Assembly (NCBI GenBank): GCA_022567015.1
Contig: JADFHR010000021.1
Coordinates: 1-18,713, forward strand
Source: Pseudomonadota bacterium
GTDB taxonomy: Bacteria; Pseudomonadota; Alphaproteobacteria; Rhodospirillales; 2-02-FULL-58-16
Direction of reading: 5' to 3'
DNA: 18,713 nucleotides
Made by a program: the position numbers and the translations under genes. Within the stretch, counting starts at the first letter, position 1, and each line of letters opens with the position of its first letter. Under the pieces are notes generated by a model. It had not been told where the DNA came from, did no database searches, and saw only the letters and a list, made by a program, of their open reading frames with translations. Of this stretch, positions 10,866-18,318 are shown one piece after another.

Positions 10866-11699
10866 GTGAGCCCGAAAGAACCCGCGCTGCCGTCCGCCCT
10901 GTCGCACCGTAACGAACTGGCGGCCCGCCTTGAGGGAAAGCGGCTCGCCGTGTTCCTCGATTTCGACGGCACGCTGGCGCCCGTCGTCGACCGCCCGGAC
11001 ATGGCCGCACTCTCCGATTCCATGCGCCGGACCGTCGGCACCCTGGCCGAGCGCTGTCCGGTCATCGTCATCAGCGGGCGCGACCGCAAGGACGTGCATG
11101 AGCGGGTGGGTCTGGACAACCTGGTCTACGCCGGCAGTCACGGCTTCGACATCGCCTGGCCGGACAACGGCACCGAACCGCTCGCGGACTGCACCAAGTA
11201 CCGTGACCTCCTGGAGGAGGTTGGCGAGGCGCTGGAGCGCAAACTGGCGTCGGTGGAGGGCGTCATCATCGAACCCAAATCGTGCTCCGTCGCCGTCCAC
11301 TACCGCCTGACCAACGAGGCCGGTGCGGTTGCGGTCAAGGCCGCCGTCGAGGGCCTCCTTGCGAACCATCCGCGCCTGCGCGGCGTTTCCGGAAAGAAGG
11401 TCTACGAGATTCTGCCGGGGCTCGATTGGGACAAGGGCAAGGCGGTGTTGTGGATGCTGAAGGCGCTGGATCTCGACGGACCCGACGTGATGCCCGTCTA
11501 CGTCGGCGACGACATCACCGACGAGGACGCGTTCAACGCCCTCGAGGGGCGGGGAATCTGCGTTTACGTCAGCGACGGGGTGGACGGCGGCGCGCCGCCC
11601 GCCGCCGACTACTGCGTGAAGGACCCGGACGAAGTGGAGATTCTGCTCACGTTTCTCGCCGATCGGGCAAACGGCGGCGGCGAAGGCATGGCAAGCTAA
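10866..11699 (+). CDS. otsB: Trehalose-6-phosphate phosphatase
   Basis: A 277-residue HAD-superfamily phosphatase that converts trehalose-6-phosphate to trehalose, an osmoprotectant. Motif I is 'FLDFDGTLAPV' (nucleophile D32, general acid D34) and motif II is 'VIVISGRD' (S70). The cap residues include 'GSHGFDI' (90-95) and 'EPKSCSVAVHYR' (136-147). The final Mg-binding motif is 'YVGDDITDEDAF' (212-223). The GTG at 10866 is chosen because GGAG lies 9 bases upstream and the length then matches the family (E. coli 266). The longer frame from 10668 adds an Arg-rich, non-conserved leader and is rejected. No otsA is present in the window. A mechanosensitive channel gene next to it gives an osmotic-stress context. 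Confidence 0.95.
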   Translation: MSPKEPALPSALSHRNELAARLEGKRLAVFLDFDGTLAPVVDRPDMAALSDSMRRTVGTLAERCPVIVISGRDRKDVHERVGLDNLVYAGSHGFDIAWPDNGTEPLADCTKYRDLLEEVGEALERKLASVEGVIIEPKSCSVAVHYRLTNEAGAVAVKAAVEGLLANHPRLRGVSGKKVYEILPGLDWDKGKAVLWMLKALDLDGPDVMPVYVGDDITDEDAFNALEGRGICVYVSDGVDGGAPPAADYCVKDPDEVEILLTFLADRANGGGEGMAS

Positions 11700-11730
11700 G
11701 CCCCGGTTTCACGGCGCCCGGCGGCGCGCT

Positions 11731-12501
11731 TCAGAAACGGTATCCGTAGCGGACCCCCACATTTTCCAGGCCCTCGTTCTGCTCGCAGATACCGCCGTTG
11801 GAAATGTGGCCGAGGTGCGCCATCACCGAATGGCGACCGGCGAATTTAACCCCGATAGCGACGGATCCCCGGAACAGGACGCGGCACCCCAGTTCCTTCT
11901 TGGTCCGGCCCACGATATTCGTCGTCAATTCGCCGTCGTGGACCGCGCCGCCGAGACTGAATTCCGCGAAGGCGCGGCGCCAGAACCCCCACTCCCAGGT
12001 CAGCCCCAGATAGGCCTGGTTGGTGTCGCCGGCGGTGTTGCCGGTAAAGCCGATATGGGGCCGCGGCGACCAGATGGCGTCGAGCAGGTCCGGCGACACG
12101 AACAGGAACTCCAGGTTGACGTCGGGGCCGTCCTCCTTGTTGCTGGTGAACGGCCCCTGGTCGTGCGCCAGGAAACCAACGCGGATCTCGGAGAGGACGC
12201 CCCCGACGCCTGGGCCTTCGTCGGGCGGCGGCGCCCGGCGGGGCGCCGGTTCGGCCGCCAGTTCGGGCAACCGGCGCCTTTTCCGTTTTTCGGTGACCGG
12301 CTTCGGCTTGGGCGCGGGCTTGGACCGTGGCGGCGCCGCGGGTTGGGGTGGCGGCGCAGGCGCGGCCTGGGGCGCCAGCGGATAGGGTTCGCCGAGAAAC
12401 CTGTCCATGTCGTAGACGGGGGTCGACGGTCCCGCCATGGCGCTGGACACGCAGACAGCCAGGACCGCGGCGGCGGCAGGTCCGATGAGAAACGGTCTCA
12501 C
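11731..12501 (-). CDS. Acyloxyacyl hydrolase/lipid A 3-O-deacylase (PagL family) with proline-rich N-terminal linker
   Basis: 256 residues. A signal peptide of about 23 residues ends near 'SSAMA|GPS'. Next is an unusual Pro/Ala/Lys/Arg-rich linker (about 40-98), then a beta-barrel of about 155 residues ending in aromatic 'RYGYRF', as outer-membrane barrels do. The PagL catalytic triad spacing is exact: H232-x-S234 in 'HLGHISNGG' and E246 in 'NEGLENVG'. PagL has H126, S128 and E140, also 2 and 12 residues apart. The family removes the 3-O acyl chain of lipid A. The GTG start at 12501 follows GGGGGG. It converges with otsB (31-base gap) and diverges from the repeat protein. The linker is not a feature of classical PagL. 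Confidence 0.85.
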   Translation of the reverse strand: MRPFLIGPAAAAVLAVCVSSAMAGPSTPVYDMDRFLGEPYPLAPQAAPAPPPQPAAPPRSKPAPKPKPVTEKRKRRRLPELAAEPAPRRAPPPDEGPGVGGVLSEIRVGFLAHDQGPFTSNKEDGPDVNLEFLFVSPDLLDAIWSPRPHIGFTGNTAGDTNQAYLGLTWEWGFWRRAFAEFSLGGAVHDGELTTNIVGRTKKELGCRVLFRGSVAIGVKFAGRHSVMAHLGHISNGGICEQNEGLENVGVRYGYRF

Positions 12502-12611
12502 GCTCGCCCCCCAATGTTATTCGCCTTGGCCAGACAGGCATCCGGTCGCGGACCTTGCGCCTCTCGGGCGCCGGGCGTTGCCGGCACCGACGATCGAGCC
12601 CTCCCTTGCCA

Positions 12612-12651
12612 GGACAATGCATTTTTTACCGTGCAGCCTGTATGATTGTCC
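12612..12651. promoter_or_regulatory. Spaced inverted repeat in the divergent pagL-like/TPR intergenic region
   Basis: GGACAAT (12612-12618) and ATTGTCC (12645-12651) are perfect complements separated by 26 bases containing a T-run and two TGCA words. It sits in the 204-base region between two divergent starts (12501 and 12706). It could be an operator for a dimeric regulator or a chance repeat. No clear promoter boxes are visible. Confidence 0.25.
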
Positions 12652-12705
12652 AGTGACGGAGCGGCGCGCAGCCGCCGCGGTTGTGACGCTCCGGCGAGGT
12701 GCCGG

Positions 12706-14181
12706 TTGAGAAAGAACACAGGTCAAGACGGTGAGCGGGACGCCGCCCCGGGCGGGGACGCCGGGGGCGGACTGTTCAGCCGCCTGTTCGGCCGGCGACG
12801 CGGGCCCCGCCCCGAGCGCATCGAGATCCGCGTCGCCGCCATCGCCGATCAGGCCGGCGCCGACCGCAGCCGCCACGTGGTCGCCGCCCTCAGGAAACCA
12901 AAGGGCTTGCGGGTCCGTCCCCTGAAAAGGGCATTGGCTCCGGACGGCGCCGGGTCACCGGCGGAATGGCTGGCGGCGGCGGCCACCGCCCGGCAATGGC
13001 TGGCCCGGGAGCGCGCCGACCTTTTGATCTGGGGCGAGATTCCGGCGCCGGGGACGACGCTGCACCTCAGGTTCGTCTCCGCGGCCGTCGAGGAGGAGGA
13101 CCCGCCCGGGGGCTTCAGCCTCGCCACCACCCTCAACCTGCCGGTTGATTTCGGCCCCGAATTCGCTCCCCTCCTCCTTGCCGTGAGCCTTGCCGCGACG
13201 ACGCCCGGGAGTGAAGGCAAGCGCCTGCGCCTCGGCCAGGCGCTGGAGGAGGCGCTGTACGCCGCCATGCCCTGCGTCCACAACCTGCCCGCCGACCTGA
13301 CGGCGCGGGAGCGGGCGGCCATCCACATGTGTTACGGCAACGCCCTGGCCACCCTGGCCAACCGGGGGGGCAACCGGGACCTCTATCAGGTGGCGGCCCA
13401 GACCTACCAGGCATCCCTGGAAAACCGGTCCAGGGAGGACGATCCGCTCGATTGGGCGCTCACCAAGAAACATCTGGGCGCCGTCCTCCAGGCCCTGGCC
13501 GAGCGCGCCAACGACATGGAGACGCTCGCCGCCGCCGCCGACGCCTTGCGCGGCGCCCTCGACGTGCTGACCAGGGCGGAGTCCCCGCGCGCCTGGGCGG
13601 CGACGCAGAACCGGCTGGGTCAGGTCCTCTACAGGCTCGATTCGCGGACCGGCGAGGGCGACACGCTCGGAGATTCGCTCAACGCCTTCCAGGCGGCGCT
13701 CATGGTGTTCACGCGCGGCGAAACGCCCCTTCTCTGGGCCGAGGTCATGAACAACTTCGCCCAGGCGGCCCAGGTTCTCGGTCAGCAGCTACGCAACACG
13801 GAAGTGCTGACCAAGGCCGCCGATGCCTGCCGCGCCGCCCTGACGGTGCGCACGGAGGACGCCGACCCCCTGCCCTTTGCGGCGACCCAGAACACTCTGG
13901 GCTCGGCCCTGTTCCTGCTTGGCCGGCTGACCGGCGAATCGGCCCATCTGGAGGGTGCGGCCGAGGCCTTCGAAAAGGCGCGCGCCGTCTATACCGCGCT
14001 GGGTGCCGACGCCATGGCCGCGGTCACGGAAAAGAACCTGTCCCACGTCGAGCGCCTGCTTGGGGGACCGGCGCCGGCGGCGGCGCAACGCCAGGACGCC
14101 GAAGGGGAAGGCGCGGACCGGCCGGCCGCCCAGGGGCGGAGGCCGGCCAAGCCGGGGAAAAAGGGCAGGCGCCGCGGGTGA
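12706..14181 (+). CDS. TPR-like repeat protein with 47-residue repeats
   Basis: 491 residues from TTG 12706, chosen because GAGG lies 6 bases upstream. An alternative TTG at 12646 would add 20 residues. Residues 39-130 form an alpha/beta domain ('RIEIRVAAIAD', 'RADLLIWGEI', 'LHLRFVSAA') that resembles the N-terminal domains accompanying TPRs in alphaproteobacterial signalling proteins. It is not assignable further. From about 200 the protein is a TPR-like solenoid whose P-x-x-W-A-x-T-x-N-x-L-G motif recurs at 247, 294, 341 and 388, with degenerate copies at about 200 and 435: an exact 47-residue period. A low-complexity basic tail (452-491) follows. There is no signal peptide. A scaffold or protein-binding role is inferred and partners are unknown. 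Confidence 0.8.
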   Translation: MRKNTGQDGERDAAPGGDAGGGLFSRLFGRRRGPRPERIEIRVAAIADQAGADRSRHVVAALRKPKGLRVRPLKRALAPDGAGSPAEWLAAAATARQWLARERADLLIWGEIPAPGTTLHLRFVSAAVEEEDPPGGFSLATTLNLPVDFGPEFAPLLLAVSLAATTPGSEGKRLRLGQALEEALYAAMPCVHNLPADLTARERAAIHMCYGNALATLANRGGNRDLYQVAAQTYQASLENRSREDDPLDWALTKKHLGAVLQALAERANDMETLAAAADALRGALDVLTRAESPRAWAATQNRLGQVLYRLDSRTGEGDTLGDSLNAFQAALMVFTRGETPLLWAEVMNNFAQAAQVLGQQLRNTEVLTKAADACRAALTVRTEDADPLPFAATQNTLGSALFLLGRLTGESAHLEGAAEAFEKARAVYTALGADAMAAVTEKNLSHVERLLGGPAPAAAQRQDAEGEGADRPAAQGRRPAKPGKKGRRRG

Positions 14182-14217
14182 TCATCCGCGCAGGGGGACC
14201 CATAGAGGGTACTAGCC

Positions 14218-14233
14218 GCCGCGGCATCGCGGC
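14218..14233. terminator. Possible hairpin terminator between convergent genes
   Basis: GCCGCG (14218-14223), loop GCAT and CGCGGC (14228-14233) form a 6-bp GC stem in the 76-base gap between the convergent repeat-protein and lipoprotein genes. No T-run follows on either strand, so it is only a weak terminator candidate. Confidence 0.25.
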
Positions 14234-14257
14234 ATCTGGGGATTACGCCCCCATGGA

Positions 14258-15043
14258 TCATTTTGTCTTGTCCCCCTCGCCGCCTTCGGTGAAAAACTCG
14301 GCCAGATCGAAGGGGAAGCTGGCGTTCCCGCGGTCGGCCGACGGCGAGGGTCCGTGGGCGATCAGCGCCGCGTCGGCCTGGGTGCGGGCGTCGGTCGCCC
14401 GGGCGGCGCCTTCCCGGCGGGCCGCGTCCGCGTGCCGGATGCGCTCGGTGACGCCCCTGACGCCGATCGACTGGATAAGGTCCTCCATCCCGTCCAGGGA
14501 GAGCGGCGCGCCCGGCTTGGCGCAGAAGTATCCGAAGAGAACCTTGCTCGGACGGTTATCGGGGTCGTCGCCCCTGTGTTCCCACTCGGTGGCGAACCCG
14601 AAGCACGCCCGGTCCGCTCCGACAAGCCTGTAAGGCTTGTAGAAAAACGGCCCCAGGGGCGCCTCGACCCTTCGCGATTCGTCCCAGGCCTTGGCGTGCT
14701 TTCGGTTCAGGTTCCACGTCTCCACCATGTCGTCGACCATCAACCGGTACTCCAGGACAACCGTGAACACCGGAGTGGTGGTGGTGGAGTAGAGGATTTC
14801 CGCCTGGGCGCCGCCGCCGCGGAACAGGGCGTACTCTTCGCGCTGCCAGATGTCGGTGAACCTCACCCGCTCGGGCGCGGCTTCCCGGAACACGTCGGCG
14901 GCGAAAACGATGCGCCCGTCGCCGGCTCCAACCCTTTCGATGGTGGGCCGCTGATAATCGGAGAAGGCGCATCCCCCCAGCACCGTCATCGAGACGGCGG
15001 CGGCCAGGATGGGGCGGGACACATCGGGGAATTTTTCACGCAT
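14258..15043 (-). CDS. Uncharacterised lipoprotein
   Basis: 261 residues. The N-terminus has a signal sequence with a lipobox 'VLGGC' (C25), so the mature protein should be lipid-anchored in the envelope. The body (about 30-195) has alternating strands such as 'GRIVFAADVFREA', 'AEILYSTTTTPVFTVVLEYR' and 'RACFGFATEW', plus 'VLFGYFCAKPG', which suggests a compact beta-rich domain with two further cysteines. The C-terminal 60 residues are charged and probably flexible. I do not recognise the family. The ATG at 15043 has AAGGAG 7 bases upstream. It converges with the repeat-protein gene and diverges from the small secreted protein gene at 15247. Confidence 0.8.
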   Translation of the reverse strand: MREKFPDVSRPILAAAVSMTVLGGCAFSDYQRPTIERVGAGDGRIVFAADVFREAAPERVRFTDIWQREEYALFRGGGAQAEILYSTTTTPVFTVVLEYRLMVDDMVETWNLNRKHAKAWDESRRVEAPLGPFFYKPYRLVGADRACFGFATEWEHRGDDPDNRPSKVLFGYFCAKPGAPLSLDGMEDLIQSIGVRGVTERIRHADAARREGAARATDARTQADAALIAHGPSPSADRGNASFPFDLAEFFTEGGEGDKTK

Positions 15044-15246
15044 GGGCTCTCTCCTTATCGCCCGGTCCCAGGACCGGTATCCTACCCCCGGACGCCGCGG
15101 CGGAGGGGGTAATTTCGCCTCAATTGATCGTCAGCGCGCCGGCCGCCGGCCCGCGCCGTGGAGCCGCCGACGGCCATTCCGCTTGCTTCGCCGGCGGGGC
15201 CCGTTAAACATGGCCGCGGATCCGTACATAACGAAAGAGACGGGCA

Positions 15247-15735
15247 GTGAACTGGCGCTTGATCCCGGCCGCCATGACAGTGGTCATCGTTCTCGCTTTC
15301 GCCCCGGCGGTGGCGAAGGAGAAAACGGACAGGCACGCGGGCTATTATTATCCGAAGCCCACATCCGTCGAGGTCTACCGGTCCCGGGCGCGGACCCTGC
15401 CCGAAGCCGACCGCCGCCAGCGCATCGGGTTCGTCACCGGCGTGGTGAACGGAATGTTGAACCGGTCCTATCCGCCCGTGGCCGCCTTTTTCGCCAAGGG
15501 AAACCGGGCCCAGAAACTGATCATCGTCAGCAACCAGGCCGGCCGGCTGGATACGATCTATCGCGTCCGCGCCCTGTTGGCCACGTTGACCTCGTCGGCG
15601 CGCGCCACCCCCATCTTCCGCGAATTCAAGGTGGAAGACACCTTCAACTTTTTCGACATGGCGAAGATGCTCGGGTTCGAGCTGATCACGGTCAGCGACG
15701 GCGACACCTTCACCCACCAGGTGGTGATCAAGTGA
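15247..15735 (+). CDS. Small secreted protein, conserved in alphaproteobacteria (function unknown)
   Basis: 162 residues. The signal peptide 'MNWRLIPAAMTVVIVLAFAP' ends at about AVA|KE (residue 23). The mature domain begins 'GYYYPKPTSVEVYRSRA' and contains 'RRQRIGFVTGVVNGMLN', 'FAKGNRAQKLIIVS' and 'FNFFDMAKMLGFELITVSDG'. I recall similar proteins in Rhodospirillales, some labelled as molybdopterin-guanine dinucleotide biosynthesis protein A. The signal peptide and small size make that label doubtful. The GTG start at 15247 has a weak purine-rich site (AAAGAGACGGG) upstream. The 203 bases between this gene and the lipoprotein gene contain a GC-rich imperfect hairpin near 15134-15160 and no other signal that I can support. 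Confidence 0.75.
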   Translation: MNWRLIPAAMTVVIVLAFAPAVAKEKTDRHAGYYYPKPTSVEVYRSRARTLPEADRRQRIGFVTGVVNGMLNRSYPPVAAFFAKGNRAQKLIIVSNQAGRLDTIYRVRALLATLTSSARATPIFREFKVEDTFNFFDMAKMLGFELITVSDGDTFTHQVVIK

Positions 15736-15850
15736 CGGACGGCCCCGGCCCGGATCGTCACACCGCTCACAGGGGTTGTCTGCCGCCACCCGGATCGTTC
15801 CCTTTGCCCGATGATTCGTGCGCACCGTAGCGCCGGGACACCCCCGGCGC

Positions 15851-15866
15851 AGTGACCGGGATCACA
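15851..15866. promoter_or_regulatory. CRP/FNR-family-like palindrome, copy 1
   Basis: AGTGA-N6-TCACA (N6 = CCGGGA) matches the CRP-type consensus TGTGA-N6-TCACA at 9 of 10 positions. The same pattern with similar GGCGC flanking bases recurs at 18319-18334. Here it is 116 bases downstream of a plus-strand gene and not obviously in front of any gene, so a regulatory role is uncertain. Confidence 0.3.
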
Positions 15867-15881
15867 GTGTCGAAGGCATCA

Positions 15882-16008
15882 AACGCGGAAGCCGCAAAGG
15901 GTCGCGGAGGAGACGGGGAGATCCGGCGGAGAACCCTCTCAGCCGGCTCGGGATATTTCGAAACACACTCAAGAAATCCTCGGCGCACCTCCGCGTTAAA
16001 AAGAATCG
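15882..16008. repeat. Interspersed inverted-repeat element, copy 2 (tandem unit A)
   Basis: A unit of about 127 bases with terminal complementary ends AACGCGG (15882-15888) and CCGCGTT (15991-15997), ending in an A-rich AAAAAGAATCG. Its interior (AGCCGGCTCGGG, TATTT, GAAA) is shared with the following unit. No reading frame in it looks coding. Confidence 0.65.
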
Positions 16009-16145
16009 AACGCAGAGAACGCGGAGGAACGCAGAGGAGACGAGGAGACCCGGCGGAGAACCGTTCAGCCGGCTCGGGGTATTTTGAAAGCACGCTTTTA
16101 AAATCCTCAGCGTCCCCTCTGCGTCCTCTGCGTTAAAAAAAATCG
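16009..16145. repeat. Interspersed inverted-repeat element, copy 3 (tandem unit B)
   Basis: A unit of about 137 bases, tandem with the previous one. The left arm (16009-16038) consists of roughly 10-base words AACGCAGAG, AACGCGGAGG and AACGCAGAGG. It pairs imperfectly over about 30 bases with 16104-16134. The outer 9 bases AACGCAGAG and CTCTGCGTT are perfect complements. It ends in an A8 run and ATCG. A partial third start, AACGCGGAGGACGCG, follows at 16146. It lies 38 bases downstream of the caspase gene stop codon, in the 449-base gene-free stretch 15736-16183. Confidence 0.7.
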
Positions 16146-16183
16146 AACGCGGAGGACGCGAAGAAAACTCCGGGAGGAGGGCC

Positions 16184-17068
16184 TTAGCGCCGGCGCACGA
16201 ACAGGAAGTCGCCCCCTTCGTGGCCGGCCCGGCGCACGTCGGAATACTGGGGCGTCTGGTCGGAGTTCAGGATCACCGGGCGGCGCATCTGGCTGAACAG
16301 CTGGGTCCCGTCGATGACGCTGGGATTCGCCTTCAGGACATCGATGAAGGCGGCGGCGAAGGGTGAATGCTTGCCGCCGCCGCTGTCCGCCACCGGCTCC
16401 AGCCCCCCCGACGTCAGGGCCAGGCGGGCGCGCTTCCCGGCCATGCGCCGGATGTAATCGGGGGTGTTCTCCTTGATCTTGATGCCGCGGACCAGGGTCC
16501 CCGAATAGCAGCTGTCGGCGACCACCATGACGTGCTTGGAGTTCAGGGCGCGCAGCGAGCCGGTGATGGTCGAATTGGCGACCCAGTTCGACCGCCGGTT
16601 CGGCTTGGCGTCCACCGGCAGCCAGAAGCCTTGTTCGGCGGCCTCGTCGAGCCAGCCGTGACCGGCGTAATAGATGAGCAGGTTGGTCGTGTCGTCCAGC
16701 TTTTCGCGAAATTCGTCCAGGGCGTCGACAATGTCGGCGCGGGTCGCGTCGATCAGCAGGGTGACGTCAAATCCGTAGGTGTCGCCGAGGACATCGGCGA
16801 CGGCGCGGGCGTCGCCGGCGGCCGTCTTCAGGTTCGGCAGGTATTTGTATTCGTTGTTGCCGATGACCAGGGCGTAATAGCGGCCGAAGTTTATGCCGCT
16901 GTACTTGGCCAGCGCCGCCTGCTGGACCGTGCCCTTTTGCCCGGCCGGCGCCTGCTTTCCCGCCTTGCGCCGCTCCTCGGCATCGCGCATCAGGCGCGCC
17001 ACCTGGTCCGAGAGGCGCTGCTGCTCGGCGCGCTGGCGGCGGCGCTCCTCGGTTTCGCGGCCGCGCAT
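16184..17068 (-). CDS. Caspase-like (peptidase C14) domain protein; N-terminus probably continues upstream in the same frame
   Basis: 294 residues from ATG 17068. Residues 1-40 are a charged coiled coil. The caspase p20 fold follows: 'FGRYYALVIGNNEYKYLPNL' (61-80), catalytic H137 in 'LIYYAGHGW' and catalytic C187 in 'VADSCYSG', with D186 before the cysteine as in metacaspases and orthocaspases. Those cleave after Arg or Lys; the specificity here is inferred only. The coding character and coiled coil extend upstream of this ATG in the same frame ('LTAEVARLKEEAEAKQK') to about 17131. No ATG, GTG or TTG occurs there before a stop at 17225-17227. The true N-terminus is therefore probably the exported protein encoded at 17128-17910, joined by a frameshift. 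Confidence 0.88.
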   Translation of the reverse strand: MRGRETEERRRQRAEQQRLSDQVARLMRDAEERRKAGKQAPAGQKGTVQQAALAKYSGINFGRYYALVIGNNEYKYLPNLKTAAGDARAVADVLGDTYGFDVTLLIDATRADIVDALDEFREKLDDTTNLLIYYAGHGWLDEAAEQGFWLPVDAKPNRRSNWVANSTITGSLRALNSKHVMVVADSCYSGTLVRGIKIKENTPDYIRRMAGKRARLALTSGGLEPVADSGGGKHSPFAAAFIDVLKANPSVIDGTQLFSQMRRPVILNSDQTPQYSDVRRAGHEGGDFLFVRRR

Positions 17069-17127
17069 CTCGGCCAGGGTTTTCTGCTTCGCCTCGGCCT
17101 CCTCTTTAAGGCGCGCGACCTCGGCCG

Positions 17128-17910
17128 TCAGCCGCTCGTCGCCCCGGCCTCGCCGGAAATCCTGGTCCCCGCCAGGACGTGGGTCTTGGTGCCCCCGGGG
17201 AAGCGGAGGCGGACGAGGCTGTATTCATCCGTCCCCCCTTTTTTCGGTCCCCGGATCCAGTCCCTGACGCTTTTCAGGATCAGCCCGGAGCCGGGCTCGT
17301 ACCACCGGGTCTCCGAATACTCGAGTGCGGAAGGGACGTTTTCCCCCGGGAAAGGATTTTCACCGGTCGCGTGTTCTCCTATGACAAAGGTCGCATACCG
17401 GACGCCGTCGAGGACCAGGAACTCCGTCCTCAAGACTTCCAGGTTCACGGTCAGGCGAGAGAATTCCGGCTCGTCTTCACCGCTGTAACCGGTTTCCGCG
17501 GTGGACCACTTTTCCTCTAAATCCAATACTATTTTCTTGCCAACCTTCAGTGGCCAAAGGCTTTCCAATGCCGATCTGCTCTTGTCATCAAGGTCGAGAT
17601 ACCAGTCATCATCTCTTTTCTGCGGGTTATACGCTCCGCGCTCATGCCGTCCGAAGACGGCATAGGAATGACGCCACTGGCCGTGGTCGGTTTTATACGT
17701 GATGTCGAAACCGTCGCTTTTCGTGACGGTGTAGCTCCACGTGTCGTACTTGACCTTGGTGCCCACCGGCAGGGGCTTGTACTTGGCCGGGGCCAGGGAA
17801 GGTCCCGCCTGACCTGTTTGGGTGGCGGCGAGGACAGGCGCGCCGGCGGCAAGCGCCCACGCCGCCAGGGCGGCGGAAAGGATCACTGTACGAAAGGCCG
17901 TGCGTGCCAT
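17128..17910 (-). CDS. Exported protein of unknown family; probable N-terminal part of the caspase-like protein
   Basis: 260 residues. The signal peptide 'MARTAFRTVILSAALAAWAL' and the following residues end near VLA|AT (residues 27-30). The mature part is rich in beta strands and aromatics ('KVKYDTWSYTVTKSDGFDIT', 'WYEPGSGLILKSVRDWI'), with no catalytic motif that I recognise. The ATG at 17910 has AGGTGA 7 bases upstream. Codon use stays strongly GC3 up to the TGA at 17128-17130. At that point the caspase frame, also with coding-like composition, takes over. The end and the new frame overlap as CTGA. Either two coupled genes with a CTG start, or one gene broken by a -1 shift. I favour the latter. 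Confidence 0.78.
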   Translation of the reverse strand: MARTAFRTVILSAALAAWALAAGAPVLAATQTGQAGPSLAPAKYKPLPVGTKVKYDTWSYTVTKSDGFDITYKTDHGQWRHSYAVFGRHERGAYNPQKRDDDWYLDLDDKSRSALESLWPLKVGKKIVLDLEEKWSTAETGYSGEDEPEFSRLTVNLEVLRTEFLVLDGVRYATFVIGEHATGENPFPGENVPSALEYSETRWYEPGSGLILKSVRDWIRGPKKGGTDEYSLVRLRFPGGTKTHVLAGTRISGEAGATSG

Positions 17911-18149
17911 CGTGATCTCACCTGGGTTGGTGCGGTGCCGTTACGGCCGGCCCCGTCCGGGCGGTAGCCGGGATGCCGGTTTCGCCCGGCGGCGGAAATC
18001 CGACGCGGTGTCCCGGAGGCCCGCGCGGATGGGTGAAATTATACCCGAAATCTCCCCTTTTTACCAGCCGCAAGCGGCGTTGCGCCGGTGACGAAACGCC
18101 CGCCGGATACCGCGTCGAGCGCCCGCCGCCGGGGAGCCGGTCGGGCGCC

Positions 18150-18242
18150 CTACCCGGCCACCGCGAGCGCCAATACGCTCGCGCTCCACACCATCATACC
18201 GGTGATCGTGATGCGGACTGTCTGTGCCCACATGGTTTCCAT
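18150..18242 (-). CDS. Candidate 30-residue single-pass membrane protein
   Basis: ATG 18242 to TAG 18150-18152, too short for usual gene calling. The peptide begins 'METMWAQTVRITITG' and continues as a hydrophobic segment 'MMVWSASVLALAVAG', enough for one membrane helix. 25 of 30 codons end in G or C, as in neighbouring genes. A second ATG at 18233 has GGAA 4 bases upstream and may be the start. An 8-bp hairpin (CGCGAGCG 18162-18169, CGCTCGCG 18176-18183) lies within it, so a structured RNA is the alternative reading. No family is recognised. Confidence 0.35.
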   Translation of the reverse strand: METMWAQTVRITITGMMVWSASVLALAVAG

Positions 18243-18318
18243 CTCATATTCGGGTTGATGTCGGATCGGATCCTAGTGGCCTGCATCAGCTAAATTGCAC
18301 CCACACGACCCGGCGCGC

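Noticed and set aside
15882..16168. CRISPR-like array
   Set aside because: Only two long units share both arms and interior, with no regularly spaced short repeats, no unique spacers and no cas genes.
16184..17910. Caspase-based antiphage system
   Set aside because: No reverse transcriptase, gasdermin, CRISPR or NTPase partner is nearby, and the linked upstream frame has a signal peptide.
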